A DNA stretch of 64,000 nucleotides from Streptomyces coffeae (GTDB lineage Bacteria; Actinomycetota; Actinomycetes; Streptomycetales; Streptomycetaceae). Location: contig NZ_JAERRF010000003.1 in NCBI RefSeq assembly GCF_016741875.1, forward strand, positions 372,001 through 436,000. The letters run 5' to 3'. A program made the position numbers and the translations under genes. Shown piece after piece: positions 1 to 9,300 of this stretch (within the stretch, counting starts at the first letter, position 1; each line of letters opens with the position of its first letter). Below the pieces are notes generated by a model that had not been told where the DNA came from, searched no databases, and worked only from the letters and a program-made list of their open reading frames with translations.

Positions 1-674
1 ATCAGCAGCAGTTCGTGATTGCCCATCAGGGCCTTGCAGTAGCCCCCGGCGGCGGCTGCTTCGGCGGAGAGCTGCATGACGAGGTCGATGACCCCGATGC
101 CGTCCGGGCCGCGGTCGGTGAAGTCGCCGAGGAACCACAGCCGGGTGTTGCCCGCGGACCAGTTGCCCTTGGCGTCGATCAGGCCCTCGGCGGCGAGCGC
201 CTCGCGCAACTCGTCGTAGTAGCCGTGGACATCGCCCACGACGTACAGCGGGCCGGGCCCCTCGCTCTCGGCGAGCGGTCCCTCCTCGGGCTCGGGCACC
301 TGGGTGAGCGCCACGGTGGGGCGGTCCTGCGGGGGAACCAGCGGAGTGTCCGGGATGGTGTGGCCCGGGCCCATGACGGGCAGCCGCTCGGTCGGTGTGT
401 ACTCCCGCGGCGGCGCCTGGGCGGGCGCTGCCGGGGTGGGCTCCGGCGCGGACGGCGCGGGCGCCGGGGAGGCGGGCGCGGAGGGTGCCGTGGGCGCCGG
501 TGACTCACCACGCGGCACCCGCGCCTGTGCCACGGGCACCGACGGGGTGGGCGCCGAGGGCACGGATGGCGCGGATGGAACCGTTCCGGGCGGCGTGGAC
601 GCCCCGTACGCGGGCACGGGCGGGTTCGCTGCCGTGGTCCCTGCCGTGGCTTCCAGACCGGCCCCCTGAGTCAT
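1..674 (-). CDS. Metallophosphoesterase (calcineurin-like), 3' end cut by window edge
   Basis: The visible 224 residues read from an ATG at 674 and run off the left edge. Residues 1-140 are a Pro/Ala-rich, low-complexity tail that is probably disordered. The metallophosphatase core follows, with GDVHG at 147-151, GDFTDRG at 183-189 and GNHE at 218-221, which are the first three metal-binding blocks of this superfamily. Members hydrolyse phosphomonoesters or diesters with two bound metal ions; the substrate cannot be told from this. A -10-like TATGAT lies on the minus strand at 753-758, giving a leader of about 70 nt. The C-terminal metal-binding histidines lie outside the window. Family call is firm, substrate unknown. 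Confidence 0.88.
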   Translation of the reverse strand, partial: MTQGAGLEATAGTTAANPPVPAYGASTPPGTVPSAPSVPSAPTPSVPVAQARVPRGESPAPTAPSAPASPAPAPSAPEPTPAAPAQAPPREYTPTERLPVMGPGHTIPDTPLVPPQDRPTVALTQVPEPEEGPLAESEGPGPLYVVGDVHGYYDELREALAAEGLIDAKGNWSAGNTRLWFLGDFTDRGPDGIGVIDLVMQLSAEAAAAGGYCKALMGNHELLL

Positions 675-905
675 CGACCCCTCCACCATCGCGCCGCCGT
701 GCCACCTTGTGGACCTTGCCTGGTCGACGGCGGTCCGCGGTGTCGTCCGCCCATCATAGGAATGACGGTGAGGGCTTGTGACGCACCAGGGGGCTGTCAA
801 TCGGTGCTCGATCCTGCTTGGACGGACTTTTATCCCGGATTGGCCCGGTAGGGGAAGTCCATCGGCCCCAGGTCCTGCTCGGGTCATTCTTGAGTCGCTC
901 TCAGA
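675..905. other. Intergenic region between regulator and phosphoesterase
   Basis: No gene is seen here. The stretch contains the likely minus-strand promoter of the phosphoesterase (TATGAT as ATCATA at 753-758). No convincing -35 and no strong hairpin were found. Confidence 0.4.
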
Positions 906-2006
906 TCAGCCTCCGGCACGGCTGCGCGGCGCGCTGACCGTCGTACGCGGCGGACGGCGCTGTGACGACGCCCGCACCATCAATTCCGTGGGTATGACCT
1001 GCTCCACGGGGTGGTCGGTGTCGACTCCCTCGATGGCGTCGATCAGCAACTGTACGGCCGCGGTGCCGATCCGGCGCGGTTTGAGTGAGAGGGTCGTGAC
1101 GGGCGGCTCGGTGGTCCGGTAGACCGCCGATTCGCTGCAGCACACCAGCAGCAGGTCCTCGGGGACACGCAGTCCGTAGCGGCGGGCGGCGGTCAGCAGA
1201 TCGGTGCCGTTGGGGTCGAAGAGGCCGTAGACCGCGTCCGGGCGGTCGGGGCGGGTGAGCAGCCGGTCGGCCGCCACGGCCCCGGCACAGGGGTCGTGCG
1301 CGGGGTACTCCTCGTAGACCGGGTCCTGGCCCACGCGCTCGCACCAGTCCAGATAGGCGGTGGTGGAGAGCCGGGTGTAGGTGTCGGTGGAGGTCCCGGT
1401 GAGCAGCCCGATCCGGCGGGCGCCGGCCTCGGAGAGATGGTCGAGCAGGCTGAGCACGGCGGCCTCGTGGTCGTTGTCCACCCAGGCGGTGACGGGGAGG
1501 GTGCCGGCCGGGCGGCCGTCGCTGACCACGGGGATGCCCTGGCGGAGCAGCTCGGTGACGACCGGATCGTGGTCGGAGGGGTCGATCACCACCGTGCCGT
1601 CGAGGGCGACGTTGGACCACACGTCGTGACGGGAGGTGGCGGGGAGGATGACGAGGGCGTAGCCGCGGGCGAGCGCGGCGGAGGTGGCGGCCCGCGCCAT
1701 CTCGGCGAAGTAGGCGAACTCGGTGAAGGTGAAAGGTTCATCCCCGTACGTGGTCACGGTCAGGCCGATGAGGCCGGACTTGCCGGTACGGAGCGTGCGG
1801 GCCGCGGCGGACGGGCGGTAGCCCAGCCGCTCGGCGACCTCGCGGACATGGCGGCGGGTGGCGTCCGGGAGCCGCCCCTTGCCGTTGAGCGCGTCGGAGA
1901 CGGTCGTGATGGAGACCCCGGCGGCGGCGGCCACGTCCCGGATACCCGCCCGCCCTAACCGGCGGCCGGTCGACCGGCCCACCTGGTGCTTCCCTGCTGC
2001 TGTCAT
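906..2006 (-). CDS. LacI/GalR-family transcriptional regulator
   Basis: 366 residues from the ATG at 2006; longer upstream reading is possible but has no homologous look. An N-terminal helix-turn-helix (about 20-41, RDVAAAAGVSITTVSDALN) is followed by the hinge segment (RPSAAARTLRTGKSG) and a periplasmic-binding-protein-like sugar sensor domain. LacI proteins repress nearby or distant carbohydrate genes until an effector binds. No sugar transporter or glycosidase lies next to it, so its target is probably elsewhere or the gene is a core orphan regulator. No clear Shine-Dalgarno sequence precedes the ATG. Confidence 0.9.
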   Translation of the reverse strand: MTAAGKHQVGRSTGRRLGRAGIRDVAAAAGVSITTVSDALNGKGRLPDATRRHVREVAERLGYRPSAAARTLRTGKSGLIGLTVTTYGDEPFTFTEFAYFAEMARAATSAALARGYALVILPATSRHDVWSNVALDGTVVIDPSDHDPVVTELLRQGIPVVSDGRPAGTLPVTAWVDNDHEAAVLSLLDHLSEAGARRIGLLTGTSTDTYTRLSTTAYLDWCERVGQDPVYEEYPAHDPCAGAVAADRLLTRPDRPDAVYGLFDPNGTDLLTAARRYGLRVPEDLLLVCCSESAVYRTTEPPVTTLSLKPRRIGTAAVQLLIDAIEGVDTDHPVEQVIPTELMVRASSQRRPPRTTVSAPRSRAGG

Positions 2007-2410
2007 GGCCAGCCGATAGTAGGGCGCACGCGGGGAGTCTGCGCGAATTCGCCATCGGTATTCGGAAGGCACGTTTCTGCATGAGCGCATTCCTCAATCC
2101 CCTTGGAACTGAAGCCAGTTGGGGGATTCGGAGGTTTTCTCATCGCCTCTGGCATATCCACGCCTGCTGATTGGCACATGTCTCGAAGAGGTCTCAACTC
2201 ACCTTCACGGGTGACGCGCGCCACGGCGCTCGCCACCGGCGCGCATCAAAAAACGGGGCGCTCCCCCGGTGGGTACGCGGGCTCGGGCGGCGGCTACGCG
2301 GTCCGCTCCGGCGGGTACGCGAGACGGGGGAATCCTCATAAGGTGTGCAGTATTGCCGTGTGGGACCGCTGCGCACGGGACGTGACGGGATGGGTCGAGG
2401 AGGACTGTCG
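2007..2410. other. 404-bp divergent intergenic region (lacI-type / aminotransferase)
   Basis: No recognised gene. It should hold the divergent promoters of the LacI-type regulator and the aminotransferase. A possible -10 (TAAGGT, 2339-2344) precedes the aminotransferase. Three 21-bp direct repeats at 2268-2330 are listed separately. A 103-codon open frame crosses the region on the plus strand but shows no known domain. Confidence 0.5.
2268..2330 (+). repeat. Three tandem 21-bp repeats upstream of aminotransferase gene
   Basis: The core GG(G/C)TACGCG occurs at 2271, 2292 and 2313, exactly 21 bp apart, so all copies face the same side of the helix. The array ends just before a possible -10 at 2339-2344. 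It could be a regulator binding array. Because 21 bp is also seven codons, the same bases read as a GGYAxxx heptapeptide repeat in an open frame, so a coding relic is the alternative. Confidence 0.6.
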
Positions 2411-3490
2411 GTGACCGAGAAGAGCCCCAAGCTGCGCGCCGCGCTGGATGACGTTCCGACGTACAAGCCCGGCAAGCCGGCCGCCGCGGGCGGCCCGCTC
2501 GCCTTCAAACTGTCTTCCAACGAGAACCCCTATCCGCCGCTGGCCGGGGTGCTGGAGTCGGTGGCCAACGCCGCCGCCTCCTTCAACCGCTACCCCGACC
2601 TGGCATGCACCGGTCTGATGGCCGAGCTGGCGAGCCGCTTCGACGTACCGCTGGACCATCTGGCCACCGGGACCGGCTCGGTCGGCGTGGCCCAGCAGCT
2701 GGTCCAGTCCACGGCCGGACCGGGCGATGAGGTGATCTACGCCTGGCGGTCCTTCGAGGCATATCCGATCATCACGCAGATCGCGGGGGCGACATCGGTG
2801 CGGGTTCCGCTGACCGATACCGAGGAGCACGATCTGGACGCGATGGCCGACGCGATCACCGACCGCACCCGGCTGATTTTCGTCTGTAACCCCAACAACC
2901 CGACCAGCACGGTGGTGCGCCGGGCCGAGCTGGAGCGCTTCCTGGACCGGGTGCCGTCCGATGTGCTCGTGGTGCTGGACGAGGCGTACATCGAGTTCAT
3001 CCGGGACGACCGGGTGCCCAACGGCATCGAGCTCTACCGGGACCGGCCACATGTGTGTGTGCTGCGCACCTTCTCCAAGGCGTACGGCCTGGCCGGGCTG
3101 CGGGTGGGCTTCGCGATTGCCCATGAGCCGGTCGCCGCGGCGCTGCGCAAGACCGCCGTGCCCTTCGGCGTCAGCCAGCTCGCCCAGGACGCGGCGGTGG
3201 CCTCGCTGCGCAGTGAGGACGCGCTGCGTGAGCGGGTGGAGGCGCTGGTCGCCGAGCGTACGCGGGTGCGGGAGGCGCTGATCGGTCAGGGCTGGACGGT
3301 CCCGGACTCGCAGGCGAACTTCGTCTGGCTGCGGCTGGGGGAGCGTACGGCCGACTTCGCGGCGGCGTGCGAGACGGCGGGTGTGGTGGTGCGGCCGTTC
3401 CCGGGCGAGGGGATGCGCGCGACCATCGGCGAGCAGGAAGCCAACGACATCTTCCTGAAGGTCGCCGAGCGGTTCCGCAAGGAGCTCTGA
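2411..3490 (+). CDS. pat: Histidinol-phosphate / aromatic aminotransferase (HisC2-Pat type)
   Basis: 359 residues from a GTG at 2411, chosen because GAGGAGG (2397-2403) is 7 nt upstream. This is a class II fold-type I PLP aminotransferase. The substrate-loop SNENPYPP is at about 37-43, CNPNNP at 159-164, D190 binds the pyridine nitrogen, and the PLP lysine is K223 in FSKAYG. Actinobacterial members of this subgroup outside the his operon act on phenylalanine, tyrosine or histidinol phosphate. No his genes are adjacent, which favours the aromatic aminotransferase Pat. A hairpin at 3574-3613 lies downstream. The exact substrate cannot be read from sequence. Confidence 0.85.
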   Translation: MTEKSPKLRAALDDVPTYKPGKPAAAGGPLAFKLSSNENPYPPLAGVLESVANAAASFNRYPDLACTGLMAELASRFDVPLDHLATGTGSVGVAQQLVQSTAGPGDEVIYAWRSFEAYPIITQIAGATSVRVPLTDTEEHDLDAMADAITDRTRLIFVCNPNNPTSTVVRRAELERFLDRVPSDVLVVLDEAYIEFIRDDRVPNGIELYRDRPHVCVLRTFSKAYGLAGLRVGFAIAHEPVAAALRKTAVPFGVSQLAQDAAVASLRSEDALRERVEALVAERTRVREALIGQGWTVPDSQANFVWLRLGERTADFAAACETAGVVVRPFPGEGMRATIGEQEANDIFLKVAERFRKEL

Positions 3491-3573
3491 GCCACCCCCG
3501 GGGACACCGCCCCCGCGCTGTCAAGGGGTCCACCGGTCCCTCGTCGAAGCGCAAAGGATACCCATACGTACCC

Positions 3574-3613
3574 CCTTCGACCCCTACCACCCCCAGGTGG
3601 GAGGGGTCGAAGG
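3574..3613. terminator. Hairpin between aminotransferase gene and cydA
   Basis: CCTTCGACCCC (3574-3584) pairs perfectly with GGGGTCGAAGG (3603-3613), with further CCAC/GTGG pairing inside. It lacks a T tract, as most Streptomyces terminators do. It probably ends the aminotransferase transcript before the cyd promoter. Confidence 0.6.
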
Positions 3614-3636
3614 CATATGCGTATCATTGCTTGTGA

Positions 3637-3654
3637 ATGTGAATACGTTCACAA
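3637..3654. promoter_or_regulatory. Rex operator (ROP) upstream of cydA
   Basis: ATGTGAATACGTTCACAA fits the Rex consensus TTGTGAAnnnnTTCACAA at every fixed base but the first. It lies 43 bp before the cydA start. In S. coelicolor Rex represses the cyd operon at high NAD+/NADH and releases it when oxygen becomes limiting; the same control is inferred here. Confidence 0.85.
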
Positions 3655-3696
3655 GCTCCCGCGGGGGCGCAGGCAAGACCGTAAGGAGAGATCCAC

Positions 3697-5292
3697 GTGA
3701 ATCTGGCTCTGGCGCCGGAGTCGCTTGCGCGATGGCAGTTCGGAATCACCACCGTCTACCACTTCCTCTTCGTTCCGCTGACGATCTCTCTCGCCGCGAT
3801 CACCGCGGGTCTGGAAACCGCCTGGGTCCGCACGGGCAAGGAGAAGTACTTCCACGCCACCAAGTTCTGGGGAAAGCTCTTCCTGATCAACATCGCGATG
3901 GGGGTCGTCACCGGCATCGTGCAGGAGTTCCAGTTCGGTATGAACTGGTCGGACTACTCCCGCTTCGTCGGTGATGTCTTCGGCGCCCCGCTGGCGATGG
4001 AGGCGCTGCTCGCCTTCTTCTTCGAGTCCACCTTCATCGGGCTGTGGATCTTCGGCTGGGACAAGCTGCCGAAGAAGATCCACTGCGCCTGCATCTGGAT
4101 CGTCTCACTCGGCACCGTGCTGTCCTCGTACTTCATCCTGGCGGCCAACTCCTGGATGCAGCATCCGACCGGCTACACGATCGACAAGGCCACCGGAAAG
4201 GCACAGCTCACCGACATCTGGGCGGTGCTCACCCAGAACACCACCCTGGTCGTCGTCTTCCACACGCTCACCGCGGCCTTCCTCACCGGTGGTGCCTTCG
4301 TCGTCGGTATCGCCTCCTTCCATCTGTGGCGGGCCAAGCGCGCGACGCTGCGCGGCGAGGAGCTGGGCGAGAAGCGCACCAAGCAGATCGGCGCCATGCG
4401 GAGCTCGCTGCGGGTGGGTCTGGTCGTGGCCGTCATCGCGGGTCTTGGCACGGCGATCAGCGGTGATCAGCTCGGCAAGGTGATGTTCGAGCAGCAGCCG
4501 ATGAAGATGGCCGCGGCCGAGGCGCTGTGGGAGACCCAGGCGCCCGCCCCCTTCTCGGTCTTCGCCGTCGGCGACGTCGGCAAGGGGCACAACAGCGTGG
4601 AGCTGGAGGTCCCCGCGGCGCTCTCCTTCCTCGCCCACAGCAACTTCACCGACGCGGTGCCCGGGATCAACGACATCGCGCAGAAGGAGGCCGCCGCCTA
4701 CGGCGGGGATCCCCAGGACTACATCCCCAGCATCTTCATGACCTTCTGGGGCTTCCGGCTGATGATCGGCTTCGGGATGACCTCGTTCGCCGCCGGGCTG
4801 ATCGGGCTGTGGACGACCCGCCGCAAGCGATGGCTGGACCCCGCCTTCCGCACCGGCGAGTACGAGGTCCCGCGGCTGATGCTCACCAAGAAGCGCGAGA
4901 TGAGCCCGCTGCTCACCACCTGGTCCTGGCGGATCGGCATCCTCACCATGGGCTTTCCGCTGATCGCCAACTCCTTCGGCTGGATCTTCACCGAGATGGG
5001 CCGCCAGCCCTGGGTGGTCTACGGCCTGATGAAGACCGCCGACGCGGTCTCCCCCGGAGTCAGCCAGACCGAGGTGCTGATCTCGCTGGGCGTCTTCACC
5101 CTGCTCTACGGCGTGCTCGCGGTGGTCGAGATCCGGCTGCTGGCCAAGTACGCCAAGGCCGGGCCGGACACCGACGAGAAGCCGCCCGCGAAGGACCCCA
5201 CGCTCCGGCTGCCCTCCGGCGGTCCGGGCGGCGGGCCCGCCGGTGCTGAGGCTGACGCCGATGCCGACAAGCCGCTGACCTTCGCGTACTGA
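3697..5292 (+). CDS. cydA: Cytochrome bd ubiquinol/menaquinol oxidase subunit I
   Basis: 531 residues from a GTG preceded by AAGGAG. CydA is the haem-bearing subunit (b558, b595, d) of the high-affinity terminal oxidase in the cytoplasmic membrane; it oxidises menaquinol and reduces oxygen to water without pumping protons. The N-terminal ligand region (H22 in TVYHFLFVP), several membrane helices and the diagnostic GRQPW motif are visible. The region after the fifth helix is short, as in the short Q-loop class. The C-terminal 30 residues are a Gly/Ala/Asp-rich tail. It is the first gene of cydA-cydB-cydCD and follows a Rex operator. Confidence 0.97.
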   Translation: MNLALAPESLARWQFGITTVYHFLFVPLTISLAAITAGLETAWVRTGKEKYFHATKFWGKLFLINIAMGVVTGIVQEFQFGMNWSDYSRFVGDVFGAPLAMEALLAFFFESTFIGLWIFGWDKLPKKIHCACIWIVSLGTVLSSYFILAANSWMQHPTGYTIDKATGKAQLTDIWAVLTQNTTLVVVFHTLTAAFLTGGAFVVGIASFHLWRAKRATLRGEELGEKRTKQIGAMRSSLRVGLVVAVIAGLGTAISGDQLGKVMFEQQPMKMAAAEALWETQAPAPFSVFAVGDVGKGHNSVELEVPAALSFLAHSNFTDAVPGINDIAQKEAAAYGGDPQDYIPSIFMTFWGFRLMIGFGMTSFAAGLIGLWTTRRKRWLDPAFRTGEYEVPRLMLTKKREMSPLLTTWSWRIGILTMGFPLIANSFGWIFTEMGRQPWVVYGLMKTADAVSPGVSQTEVLISLGVFTLLYGVLAVVEIRLLAKYAKAGPDTDEKPPAKDPTLRLPSGGPGGGPAGAEADADADKPLTFAY

Positions 5293-5335
5293 CGGACCGA
5301 GCGGAAGAGACGAGTGGAAGAGAGCTGAGAGAGCC

Positions 5336-6349
5336 ATGTCACCGGACCTGCACGACATCTGGTTTGTGCTGATCGCCTTCCTCTGGACGGGCTACTTCTT
5401 CCTCGAGGGGTTCGACTTCGGCATCGGAGTACTGACCAAGCTGCTGGCGCGCGACCGCACCGAGCGCCGGGTGCTGATCAACACCATCGGCCCGGTCTGG
5501 GACGGCAACGAGGTGTGGCTGATCACCGCGGGCGGGGCGACCTTCGCCGCCTTCCCCGACTGGTACGCCACGCTCTTCAGCGGCTTCTATCTGCCGCTGC
5601 TGGCCGTTCTGGTCTGTCTGATCCTGCGCGGTGTCGCCTTCGAGTACCGGCACAAGCGGCTCGAGGAGCGCTGGCAGCGCAACTGGGAAAACGCGATCTT
5701 CTGGTGCTCGCTGCTGCCCGCGTTCCTCTGGGGCGCCCTCTTCGCCAATCTGGTGCGCGGGGTGCCGATCGGCTCGGACAAGAACTACACCGGCGGTCTG
5801 TCGGATCTGATCTCCCCGTACGCCGTGCTCGGCGGGATGGTGACGCTGGTGCTCTTCACCTTCCATGGCGCCGTCTTCGCCGCCCTGAAGACGACCGGTG
5901 ACATCCGGGGGAGGGCGCGGCGCTTCGCGGGCCGGCTCGGCCTTGCCACCATCGCTCTCGCGCTGCCCTTCCTGATCTGGACCCAGCACAACAGCGGCAA
6001 CGGGCGCAGCCTGGTGGCCGTGGTGATCGCGGCCCTGGCACTGGCCGTGGCCCTGGTGATGAACCAACGCGGGCGTGAGGGCTGGGCGTTCGCCCTGTCC
6101 GGGGTGGCCGTCGCGGCGGCGGTGGCCATGCTCTTCCTCGCGCTCTTCCCGGACGTCATGCCGTCCTCGCTCGATCCGCGATGGAGTCTGACGGCGGCCA
6201 ACGCGGCTTCCAGCCCCTACACGCTCAAGATCATGACGTGGGTCGCGGTCATCATGACGCCGCTGATCATGGCGTACCAGGCGTGGACGTACTGGGTGTT
6301 CCGCAAGCGCATCGGTACCCAGCACATCCCCGAGCCGAGTGCTCACTGA
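5336..6349 (+). CDS. cydB: Cytochrome bd oxidase subunit II
   Basis: 337 residues from an ATG 44 nt after cydA. The start MSPDLHDIWFVLIAFLW and the early EGFDFGIG and WDGNEVW segments are typical of CydB. The protein has about eight or nine membrane helices and carries no haem of its own in most members, but stabilises the haems of CydA. The gene is followed within 24 nt by the cydCD start, consistent with one transcript. Confidence 0.97.
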   Translation: MSPDLHDIWFVLIAFLWTGYFFLEGFDFGIGVLTKLLARDRTERRVLINTIGPVWDGNEVWLITAGGATFAAFPDWYATLFSGFYLPLLAVLVCLILRGVAFEYRHKRLEERWQRNWENAIFWCSLLPAFLWGALFANLVRGVPIGSDKNYTGGLSDLISPYAVLGGMVTLVLFTFHGAVFAALKTTGDIRGRARRFAGRLGLATIALALPFLIWTQHNSGNGRSLVAVVIAALALAVALVMNQRGREGWAFALSGVAVAAAVAMLFLALFPDVMPSSLDPRWSLTAANAASSPYTLKIMTWVAVIMTPLIMAYQAWTYWVFRKRIGTQHIPEPSAH

Positions 6350-6366
6350 GTCTCGCGGGAGGGCGT

Positions 6367-6380
6367 GTTTCACGTGAAAC
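6367..6380. promoter_or_regulatory. parS site (ParB centromere sequence), perfect 14-bp palindrome
   Basis: GTTTCACGTGAAAC is the exact parS consensus recognised by ParB. It lies at the very beginning of cydCD and contains the GTG (6374) used as start. In Streptomyces most parS sites cluster around oriC, so this supports an origin-proximal location. Confidence 0.92.
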
Positions 6381-9300
6381 CAATCGACCCCCGGCTGCTG
6401 CGGTACGCCCGGGCCACCCGGTTCTTCCTCGCCGCGTCCGTGGCGCTGGGCCTGGTCGGGGCGGGTCTGGTCATCGCCCAGGCGATGCTGATCGCCGAGG
6501 TGGTGGTCGGTTCGTTCCAGCACGGCGAGGGCGTGGACGCGCTGACGCGCCCGCTGATCCTGCTGGCCCTGGTCGCTCTCGGCCGGTCGGCCGTCTCCTG
6601 GCTCACCGAGCTGACCGCCCACCGGGCGAGTGCGGCGGTCAAGTCGGAGCTGCGGCTGCGGCTGCTGGAGCGGGCGGTCCGGCTGGGTCCGGGCTGGCTG
6701 GACTCACGGCGGACCGGTGAGCTCACCACCCTGGCCACCCGCGGCATCGACGCGCTCGACGACTACTTCGCGCGCTATCTCCCGCAGTTGGGGCTCGCGG
6801 TGGTGGTGCCGGTGGCGGTGCTCGCCCGTATCGTCACCGCCGACTGGATCTCCGCGCTGGTCATCGTGGTCACCCTGCCGCTGATCCCGCTGTTCATGGT
6901 GCTCATCGGCTGGGCCACCCAAGGGCGGATGGATCGTCAGTGGCGGCTGCTGTCCCGGCTCTCCGGGCACTTCCTCGATGTGGTCGCCGGACTGCCGACG
7001 CTCAAGGTGTTCGGACGGGCCAAGGCTCAGGCCGAGTCGATCCGCGCGATCACGGCCGACTACCGGCGAGCCACTCTGAAGACCCTGCGGCTCGCCTTTC
7101 TCTCCTCCTTCGCCCTGGAGTTGCTCTCCACCGTCTCGGTCGCGCTGGTCGCGGTCGGTATCGGGATGCGGCTCGTCCATGGCGAGATGGATCTGTACAC
7201 CGGGCTGGTGGTGCTGGTGCTGGCGCCCGAGGCGTATCTGCCGCTGCGGCAGGTGGGTGCGCAGTATCACGCGGCCGCCGAGGGGCTGTCGGCGGCGGAC
7301 GAGGTGTTCGCGGTGCTGGAGCGTGAGCCCTCGGCCACGGGGACGGCGAACGCCCCCGACGCCCGGGAGGCCGCGCTGACCGTCGAGGGACTGGTGGTGC
7401 GCCACCCCGGGCGCACCGAACCGTCCTTGGCGGCGACATCGTGCCGGATCCGGCCCGGGGAGACGGTGGCCGTGGTCGGTCCCAGCGGGGCCGGGAAGAC
7501 CACCCTGCTGAACGCCGTGCTCGGCTTCGTGGAGCCGGCCGCGGGCCGGATTCTGCTCGGTGGACAGGAACTGGCGTCGTTCGACCCGGAGAGCTGGCGA
7601 CGGCAGATCGCCTGGGTACCCCAGCGGCCGTATCTCTTCGCCGGGACGATCGCCGAGAACGTCCGGCTGGCTCGGCCGGATGCCGATGACGCGGCCGTAC
7701 GGGCCGCGCTGCGGGACGCCGGCGCGCTCGGCTTCGTCTCCGCGTTGCCGGAGGGAACCGCGACCCGCCTCGGCGAACTGGGCGCGGGCCTGTCCGCGGG
7801 GCAGCGGCAACGGATCGCGCTGGCGCGGGCGTTCCTGGCCGACCGGCCGGTGCTGCTGCTGGACGAGCCGACGGCGAACCTGGACGGCGAGACCGAGGCG
7901 GCGGTCGTCGAAGCGGTCCGGCGGCTGGCTGTCGGCCGCACGGTGCTGATGGTGGTACACCGCCCGGCGCTGCTGCCGCTCGCCGACCGGGTGCTGAGTC
8001 TTCCGGGCGGGGAGCGGTCGACCGGGCCCGGCGCGGGTGCGGAGGGCGGCGCGGACGCCGCGCCCGCCGCGTGGCCGGACGCGTGCGTGCTGCCGGGTGC
8101 GGCTGAGGTGTCCGGCGTGCGGGCTGATGTGCGGACCCACGGCGAGGGGTGCGCGGTGCCGGTGGCGCCCGGTGCGGTGCCGACTGGCAGCGGCCGAAGC
8201 GTGCTCGCGCGGGTGCGGGCGACCGCGCGCGGCCGCCGCGGCCGGTTCGCCCTCGCGCTGCTGCTCGGCAGCCTGGCCCTGGCCAGCGCCGTGGGCCTGA
8301 TGGCCGTCTCGGGCTGGCTGATCTCGCGCGCCGCACAGCAGCCACCCGTGCTCCATCTGATGGTGGCGGTCACCGCGACCCGGACCTTCGGGATCGCCCG
8401 CGCCGTCTTCCGCTATGCCGAGCGCCTGGTCTCGCACGATGCCGTGCTGCGGCTGCTGGCCGATCTGCGGGTCGCCGTCTACCGGCGGCTGGAGCGGCTG
8501 GCGCCCACCGGACTCGGCCGGGCCCGGCGCGGTGATCTGCTCTCCCGGCTGGTGGCCGATGTGGATGCCGTACAGGACTACTTCCTGCGCTGGCTGCTGC
8601 CCGTGGGCACCGCGGTGACGGTGGCCGCGGCCTCGGTCGGGTTCACCGCGTGGGTGCTGCCCGAGGCGGGGGCGGCCCTGGCGGCCGGGCTGCTGGTGGC
8701 CGGGGTCGGGGTGCCCGTGCTGTCCGGGGCGCTCACCCGGCGCGCGGAGCGGCGGCTGGCACCGGCGCGTGGAGCGCTGTCCGCCGAGGTGGTGGATCTG
8801 CTCGCCGGAACCCCGGAGTTGACGATCGCGGGCGCGCTGCCGCGCCGCCTGGACGCGGTGCGGCGGACCGACGGGGCGCTGACCCGGATCGCCCGGCGCG
8901 GGGCCGCCGCCACGGGCGTGGGCGCCGGGCTCTCGGCGCTGGCCTGCGGGCTGACCGTCGCCGCCGCGGCCTGGGCCGGGGTGGCGGCCGTGGCGGACGG
9001 GCGGATCCACGGGGTGTGGCTGGCCGCGGTCGTCCTCACCCCGCTCGCCGCCTTCGAGGCGGTCGCGGGCCTGCCGCTCGCGGTGCGGCACCGGCAGCGG
9101 ACGCGGCGGGCCGCGGAGCGGGTGTACGAGGTGACGGACGCGCCGCCGCCGGTGCGGGAGCCCGGTGAGGGGGCCCGGGAGAAGGCGCCGGAGGCTCCGT
9201 TCCCGCTGGTGCTGCGCGGGGTCACCGCCCGCCACCCGGGGCGGTCGACACCCGCCCTGGACGGCTTCGACCTGGAGCTGACCCCGGGCCGCCGGGTCGC

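Noticed and set aside
2103..2414. 103-codon plus-strand gene upstream of the aminotransferase
   Set aside because: It has no ribosome binding site or known domain and crosses the expected promoter region; the heptapeptide repeat may simply mirror the 21-bp DNA repeats.
6365..6373. GTG at 6365 as cydCD start
   Set aside because: Only 1 nt separates it from GGGAGGG, while the GTG at 6374 has a normal 10-nt spacing.
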